The notes beneath the pieces were generated by a model, which saw only the letters and a list, made by a program, of their open reading frames with translations, searched no databases and had not been told where the DNA came from. From Clostridiales bacterium (GTDB taxonomy: Bacteria; Bacillota; Clostridia; Christensenellales; CAG-138): 64,000 nt of DNA. Shown piece after piece: positions 59,929 through 64,000 of this stretch. The translations under genes and the position numbers were made by a program. Numbering within the stretch: position 1 is the stretch's first letter; each line of letters opens with the position of its first letter. The stretch lies in contig JAILNX010000015.1 of NCBI GenBank assembly GCA_024691085.1, positions 41,947-105,946 on the forward strand, written 5' to 3'.

Positions 59929-60417
59929 ATGTTTGAGAAAACAGGTGTGGCCACACGTGAAATGGTCATGACGAAATTTCCTCCCATCGAGAGGATCAAC
60001 AAGGGACCCATCGCGATAGTCGAATGCTATCAGAAGATCCCCTGCAACCCCTGCCAGACCGCCTGCCCCTTCGGTGCGATACATATAGGCGAAGATATCA
60101 ACAACATTCCCGAAAGGGATGAGAACGTCTGCACCGGCTGCGGTATGTGCGTTGCGAAATGCCCCGGGCTTTCCATTATGATCGTCGACGGTTCCAAATC
60201 AGAGGATACGGTCGAGTTCCGCATCCCCTATGAGTTCATGCCGCTGCCCGAAGTCGGCGAAAAGGTCGTTGGCCTTGACCGCGCAGGGAACCCCGTCTGC
60301 GAAGCAAAGGTCATAAAGGTAATGAATCCCCCGTCCTTCGACCGCACTCCGGTCGTAACGCTCGAGGTTGGCCGCGAGTTCCTCTACGACTTCAGAAACT
60401 TCAGAAGGGAGGCGTGA
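59929..60417 (+). CDS. Double [4Fe-4S] ferredoxin subunit
   Basis: This 162-residue protein holds two clusters: C33, C39, C42, C46 (CYQKIPCNPCQTACP) and C68, C71, C74, C78 (CTGCGMCVAKCP). The C-terminal half is a beta-rich part with no cysteines besides one. It would carry electrons between the flavin subunits and an outside acceptor. ATG 59929 has AAGGAGG 7 nt upstream. It lies between the HcnB-like and BFD-like genes. Confidence 0.87.
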   Translation: MFEKTGVATREMVMTKFPPIERINKGPIAIVECYQKIPCNPCQTACPFGAIHIGEDINNIPERDENVCTGCGMCVAKCPGLSIMIVDGSKSEDTVEFRIPYEFMPLPEVGEKVVGLDRAGNPVCEAKVIKVMNPPSFDRTPVVTLEVGREFLYDFRNFRREA

Positions 60418-60421
60418 TCAT

Positions 60422-60703
60422 ATGGATGAGAACACTATCATTTGCCGCTGTTCCGACGTCACTCTGAAGGACATAAGAGACCTTATCGCCCAGGGTTACG
60501 TTACATATGACGAAATCAAGCGCATTACGCGCATCGGTATGGGCCCGTGCCAGGGCAAGACATGCGGACAACTCGTCCTGAGGGAGATCGCCAACGCGAC
60601 AGGTCAGAACATTGCCGATCTTAAGTTCCACAACATCCGCCCCCCTGTGGTCGGCGTGAAGCTCCATCTTATCGCAGAGGAGGCCGCAAAGAATGAAGAC
60701 TAA
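60422..60703 (+). CDS. BFD-like [2Fe-2S] subunit
   Basis: This 93-residue protein has the BFD pattern of C8, C10, C43 and C48 (ICRCSDVTL, GPCQGKTCG), as in bacterioferritin-associated ferredoxin and the tails of nitrite reductase and proline dehydrogenase alpha. HcnB-like proteins often carry this part at their C-terminus. It overlaps the next gene by 11 nt, and GGGAGG is 9 nt before its ATG. Confidence 0.88.
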   Translation: MDENTIICRCSDVTLKDIRDLIAQGYVTYDEIKRITRIGMGPCQGKTCGQLVLREIANATGQNIADLKFHNIRPPVVGVKLHLIAEEAAKNED

Positions 60704-61841
60704 AGCTGATATCGTAATAATCGGCGCAGGAATGTCCGGCTGTTCCATAGCCTATAACCTTGCCATACGCGGCGCAAAGAATATCGTGGTGCTTGAAAAG
60801 AGCTTCATCTGCTCCGGTTCCACAGGCGCCTGCGGCGCAGGATTCCGTATGCAGTGGGGCACCGAGATGAACTGCCGTATGTCCAAATTCTCCACGGAGT
60901 TCTTTGAGCACGCGAACGACATCCTCGAATACGACGGCGACATTGAGCTTCGTCAGAGCGGTTATCTGATGATTGCAGATACCGAAAAGGAGCTCACCCA
61001 GTTCAAAAAGAACATTGAGGTCCAGCACGCCTGCGGAATCCCCTCGCGAATGGTCAGCCTTGAGGAGGCCAAGGAGATCGTTCCCCACCTCAACACCGAT
61101 ATCCTTTCCGGCGCCGCTTACTGCCAGAAGGACGGCTTCCTGAACCCCCACAAGACGACCGACGCGTTCTATAAGGCCGCGAAGAGGCTCGGCGTTGAGT
61201 TCAACACCTTCACGGAGGTCACCGGGATCAAGGTCGAGAACAGCAGGATCGTCGGCGTTGAGACCAACAAGGGCTATATCGAGACCCGCGTGGTGGTCAA
61301 TGCGGCGAACGCATGGTCTCAGGGCATCGCGAAGATGGTCGGCGTAGAGCTTCCGCTGTATTCCGAGAGGCATCAGATACTCGTCACCGAGCCCGTAGAC
61401 CACATGCAGGATCCCATGGTAATGGCGTTTAATCTGAACCTGTACGTTCAGCAGACGCCGCACGGCTCGTTTATAATGGGCCGAAGCGACTCCTCCGAGC
61501 CGCGCGACTTGAGAAGGACTTCCTCCTGGCACTTCCTTGAGGAGATGGCAAAGACGATAGACAACGTGCTCCCCGCGATCGGCAAGCTGCGCGTCGTCCG
61601 TCAGTGGGCCGGCCTTTATAACATGTCGCCGGACCGTCAGCCCATCTACGACAAGGTCGAGGGCGTCGAGGGCTTCTTCGTTGCAGTCGGCTTCAGCGGC
61701 CATGGCTTCATGTTCGGCCCCGTCACCGGTACCGTAATGGCAGAAATGATTCTCGGGATGGAGCCCACTATCGACGCGTCGAGGCTCAGGCTTTCCCGCT
61801 TCGCCGAGGGAAATCTTTTCACAGAACCATCCGTCGTATAA
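60693..61841 (+). CDS. FAD-dependent amine oxidase subunit (DAO family; proline dehydrogenase beta-like)
   Basis: This 382-residue protein starts with the FAD site (IVIIGAGMSGCSIAYNLA) and shows GSTGACGAGFRMQWGT and GFSGHGFMFGPVTG near the end, as in the catalytic subunits of sarcosine oxidase beta, LhpB and archaeal proline dehydrogenase beta. It probably binds the imino acid. With pruA next door, proline to P5C is the likely reaction; hydroxyproline or sarcosine cannot be excluded. It is the last gene before a terminator. Confidence 0.88.
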   Translation: MKTKADIVIIGAGMSGCSIAYNLAIRGAKNIVVLEKSFICSGSTGACGAGFRMQWGTEMNCRMSKFSTEFFEHANDILEYDGDIELRQSGYLMIADTEKELTQFKKNIEVQHACGIPSRMVSLEEAKEIVPHLNTDILSGAAYCQKDGFLNPHKTTDAFYKAAKRLGVEFNTFTEVTGIKVENSRIVGVETNKGYIETRVVVNAANAWSQGIAKMVGVELPLYSERHQILVTEPVDHMQDPMVMAFNLNLYVQQTPHGSFIMGRSDSSEPRDLRRTSSWHFLEEMAKTIDNVLPAIGKLRVVRQWAGLYNMSPDRQPIYDKVEGVEGFFVAVGFSGHGFMFGPVTGTVMAEMILGMEPTIDASRLRLSRFAEGNLFTEPSVV

Positions 61842-61934
61842 TTATCCAAAAAACAAAAACCCCGAGAAAATGCCCGACCGTGATAAGGAAGTAATTTAAC
61901 ACTAATCACGATTGGACACAGCAAGGCAAAGATG

Positions 61935-61975
61935 ACCTGAGATTAGCTACAAAGCTTTTCTCAGGTTTCTCTTTT
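61935..61975 (+). terminator. Terminator of the pruA operon
   Basis: ACCTGAGA (61935-61942) pairs with TCTCAGGT (61959-61966) and is followed by TTCTCTTTT. It lies 93 nt beyond the last stop. Confidence 0.7.
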
Positions 61976-61995
61976 CCAATTATCATTTCGCACAT

Positions 61996-62024
61996 TCGTC
62001 AAATCAGTCACGTTCTGCTATCAT
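61996..62024 (+). promoter_or_regulatory. Candidate promoter of the CD1845/TnpV pair
   Basis: TCGTCA (61996-62001), 17 nt and TATCAT (62019-62024) preceded by TGC form a modest promoter just ahead of the small membrane gene. Confidence 0.4.
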
Positions 62025-62054
62025 GTTCTCAGAAAGGCAAAGGAGGACATGACA

Positions 62055-62345
62055 ATGCGAATCGTTTTCAAAATACTGCTTGCCCCTGTGTGGCTGCTGC
62101 TCGCAGTATTGAAGCTCGCTTTTAATCTTGCGACAGGCGCAGCGGCTCTTGTTCTGGCAATAGGAGGAGGGCTATTGCTCGTGTACGACTTGCTTCTAAT
62201 GATCATTGGCAACAGCTCTAAGGAACTTATGCTCCAGTTGCTAATAATCGGCGGCATGTTGATTGCCATTCCGCTCGTTGCAGGTTTTATCGTTGGCCTA
62301 CTGGAAGCAGCGCAGGAACCTATCAAAGAATACATTGAATCATAA
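62055..62345 (+). CDS. CD1845-like small membrane protein
   Basis: This 96-residue protein starts MRIVFKILLAPVWLLLAVLK and has about three helices and a charged tail, like the small proteins called CD1845 in clostridial integrative conjugative elements. I choose ATG 62055, 8 nt after AGGAGG; an ATG two codons earlier is too close. It is followed directly by a TnpV-like gene. Confidence 0.7.
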   Translation: MRIVFKILLAPVWLLLAVLKLAFNLATGAAALVLAIGGGLLLVYDLLLMIIGNSSKELMLQLLIIGGMLIAIPLVAGFIVGLLEAAQEPIKEYIES

Positions 62346-62358
62346 GGAGGATAAATAA

Positions 62359-62709
62359 ATGGACATCGCTTACACCAAACGCGGAGATTATTATTATCCC
62401 GACCTCATGCTCCCTCCCCAGCCGACTGGGGATATCGGCCGCTCCGGACGTATGCGGAAGAAGTATCTGAAAGAGCATCAGCCCGACACCTTCGCGTTAA
62501 TGCTGATGGGAAACACCCTGACGCAGCACCTCATCGATATCGACCGTGAAGCCAATGAGCAGATTGACCTCATTGCCTCCCAGCTCGCCAAGGCAGAAGG
62601 CGTCACCGAAGACCTCAAAGCCCGCGATCAGCTCGAGTGGATCCGAAGAATGAACTCCTGCCGAGCACGAGCCGAGGAACAAGTAATTCGAGAAATAGTG
62701 TTGGAATGA
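62359..62709 (+). CDS. TnpV-like transposon protein
   Basis: This 116-residue protein begins MDIAYTKRGDYYYPDLMLP and continues GRSGRMRKKYLKEHQPDTF, the pattern of TnpV proteins of Tn4451-type and related clostridial mobile elements. Their role is not known. The AAGGAGG site overlaps the stop of the previous gene. No transposase, recombinase or conjugation gene is next to it in the window, so it seems a remnant. Confidence 0.85.
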   Translation: MDIAYTKRGDYYYPDLMLPPQPTGDIGRSGRMRKKYLKEHQPDTFALMLMGNTLTQHLIDIDREANEQIDLIASQLAKAEGVTEDLKARDQLEWIRRMNSCRARAEEQVIREIVLE

Positions 62710-62719
62710 TCTCATCAAC

Positions 62720-62750
62720 GGGCTGCGTTTCACGACGCAGCTCCTTTTTT
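62720..62750 (+). terminator. Terminator after the TnpV-like gene
   Basis: GCTGCGT (62722-62728) pairs with ACGCAGC (62735-62741), followed by CCTTTTTT. It lies 13 nt after the TnpV-like stop. Confidence 0.85.
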
Positions 62751-62819
62751 AAGTTTATGAATGAAAACGACCCTCTTCTCCGTTAACCTTAAGTAAACAC
62801 CAATGAACGGAGGAGTGGA

Positions 62820-64000
62820 ATGAACATGAAAAAACGGATCAAAGGAATAGCTTGTTTGCTGATTGCCTGCTTGATATTAGTCGCCTCGGTCTGCGTCAAG
62901 ACGCCGGAGGGCGAAGCGGTCGCCGCAAAGACGAAGATCGACGGACTGCACGTGGGCGAAGTGAAATCGGAGGACGGCACTCCGACGCCGCAGGAGCTGG
63001 GACAGCCGGAGCATATCACGGAGAGCTGGACGCAGGCGCTCGGAGACCCCGACTTTGGCGGAGCGGGGACACATCAAAGGCTCGATTACACCGTCAATAT
63101 AGACGCCGACGTCATCGTTCCCGCGGGCGGGATATTCCCGGTGTACGGCGTCGCCAAGGCAAAGTATATGGACGAGGACCTTTTCGACCGGTTCGTTAAC
63201 GTGCTGTTTGAGGGCTGCGAGGGCAAATATTGCGCTCCTGACGGGAGAAGCTATGAGAAGGGCTGCTTCGATTCGGATGACAGATTAGTCGACAGTCCGT
63301 GCTATGTTAACGGAGCAAACATAGAGCATGATCTCTATTTGTTACAAGGCAAGGCAGGCATTTACAGTGACGAAGACTATTCGTACAGGGAGTATTTGCT
63401 GTTTGCGGCAAGTGAAAACCGCACCTTGTCCACGAATCACGGCGCCGCAGGAGGGGACGTGATAGGCCTGCCGGACTATGTTTTCGATTACTACGGCGAG
63501 GGCGGCATGTATGAAGGGATAGAGGGCGTGGAGCCCGTTGAAAGGGAGCTCCGCCGCAATGAAACGAGTCCGGAGGACGCGCTGAAGATCGCCGAGGAGT
63601 TTCTGAGTAAGGTCGGGCTTTCAGACACCCTGACCCTTGCATACTCCGGTAAATCCCGCCTCAACACCACTTTGCCCACCATGAGCTATGAGGCAATGGG
63701 CTTTGCATTCGTGCCCAAGGTCGGCAATGCCCGCATGGCGCCGATAGATATTGACGATACCGTGAGCACCGCAAGGCTCAAATACAGGAACACGTCCTCC
63801 GGTATGGATTTCGGCGCGCTGTGGCTTCCGAACGTGCTGCGCATTTACGTTTATAACGGCAGGATCTTATACCTGCATTGGACGAGCTGCACCTCGGACA
63901 ACAACGACGGCGTGAGCTCACGCAACGCTCCGTTAAAACCTTTCTCCGAGATTTACGAAACGTTCAAGGCAAAGCTCGACCTTGCGGGTAACGTCCCGCC
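62820..64000 (+). CDS. Exported protein of unknown function (cut by window edge)
   Basis: An open frame runs from ATG 62820 (GGAGG 6 nt upstream) to the window end, 393 codons so far. A signal peptide (KKRIKGIACLLIACLILVAS) precedes a mature region starting near EAVAAKTKIDGL. DYTVNIDADVIVPAGGIFPV and MDEDLFDRFVNVLF follow, with cysteine pairs (EGCEGKYCAPD, GCFDSDD). The pattern recalls clostridial DUF6034-type secreted proteins, an uncertain call. It lies after the TnpV-like terminator. Other plus- and minus-strand frames in this stretch are shadows. Confidence 0.75.
   Translation, partial: MNMKKRIKGIACLLIACLILVASVCVKTPEGEAVAAKTKIDGLHVGEVKSEDGTPTPQELGQPEHITESWTQALGDPDFGGAGTHQRLDYTVNIDADVIVPAGGIFPVYGVAKAKYMDEDLFDRFVNVLFEGCEGKYCAPDGRSYEKGCFDSDDRLVDSPCYVNGANIEHDLYLLQGKAGIYSDEDYSYREYLLFAASENRTLSTNHGAAGGDVIGLPDYVFDYYGEGGMYEGIEGVEPVERELRRNETSPEDALKIAEEFLSKVGLSDTLTLAYSGKSRLNTTLPTMSYEAMGFAFVPKVGNARMAPIDIDDTVSTARLKYRNTSSGMDFGALWLPNVLRIYVYNGRILYLHWTSCTSDNNDGVSSRNAPLKPFSEIYETFKAKLDLAGNVP

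Noticed and set aside
60669-61703. 344-codon minus-strand frame opposite the DAO subunit
   Set aside because: No recognised motifs or ribosome site; the plus-strand gene is a clear flavoprotein.
62852-63199. Plus-strand 115-codon frame near the right edge
   Set aside because: Out of frame with the signal-peptide ORF that starts at 62820 and stays open to the window end.
1-64000. CRISPR arrays, prophage, restriction, toxin-antitoxin or defence islands
   Set aside because: I saw no repeat-spacer pattern and no such gene families; the window is mostly housekeeping and sporulation genes.

Overview
The window is a chromosomal segment of an anaerobic, endospore-forming member of the Clostridia (Bacillota). 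The evidence is a complete spoIIIAA-AH operon, spoIVB, a Spo0A homologue, ytfJ and ymxH genes, an IspH fused to ribosomal protein S1, ruvCAB, hfq beside miaA, and a biotin-dependent Na+ pump decarboxylase. GC content looks moderate by eye. An uncultivated gut lineage, perhaps near Christensenellales, is a guess from gene style only. Both window edges cut genes: a tyrosine recombinase on the left and a secreted protein on the right.

Layout. 1-7.9 kb: recombinase start; a minus-strand DNA-repair operon (uvrB-uvrA-nitroreductase-rnhA); a 58-codon two-helix membrane ORF; a Cys-rich gene divergent from lexA. 7.9-16.2 kb: one tightly overlapping operon miaB-mutS-mutL-miaA-hfq-PLP enzyme. 16.4-17.7 kb: a PrsA-like foldase lipoprotein. 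17.7-23.4 kb: surE, flavoprotein, cmk, plsC and ispH-S1. 23.4-27 kb: Na+-translocating decarboxylase (gamma, biotin carrier, beta, alpha). 27-30 kb: pseudouridine synthase, DD-carboxypeptidase, ytfJ and a DUF2953 protein. 30-33.2 kb: ruvCAB and a coiled-coil gene on the plus strand, then tRNA-Arg(CCG).

33.24-33.45 kb is the oddest stretch. It holds an 18-bp terminator hairpin, a near-perfect three-way-junction inverted repeat of about 97 nt, and a second copy of the tRNA 3' end. 33.45-50.15 kb is a long minus-strand array: spoIIIAA-AH, asp23/amaP, nusB, xseAB, ispA, dxs, tlyA, nadK, recN, spoIVB, spo0A-like and deoB. It joins mother-cell sporulation, isoprenoid precursor synthesis and repair. 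Notable points are a 52-residue SpoIIIAF and a Spo0A with a receiver domain lacking its phosphorylation site.

50.2-56.6 kb: a polytopic membrane protein, pgeF, nrdR, ymxH, an anchored protein of unknown role, radA, a membrane-anchored beta-propeller and an aquaporin. 56.7-61.84 kb: a strong promoter drives pruA and a five-gene flavin/iron-sulfur dehydrogenase, probably a proline (or related imino acid) oxidation system. 61.9-64 kb: a small remnant of an integrative element (CD1845-like and TnpV-like genes) and a truncated exported protein.

Family names come from recognising motifs and operon order, without database searches. Promoters, operators and RNA folds were read by eye and are candidates.
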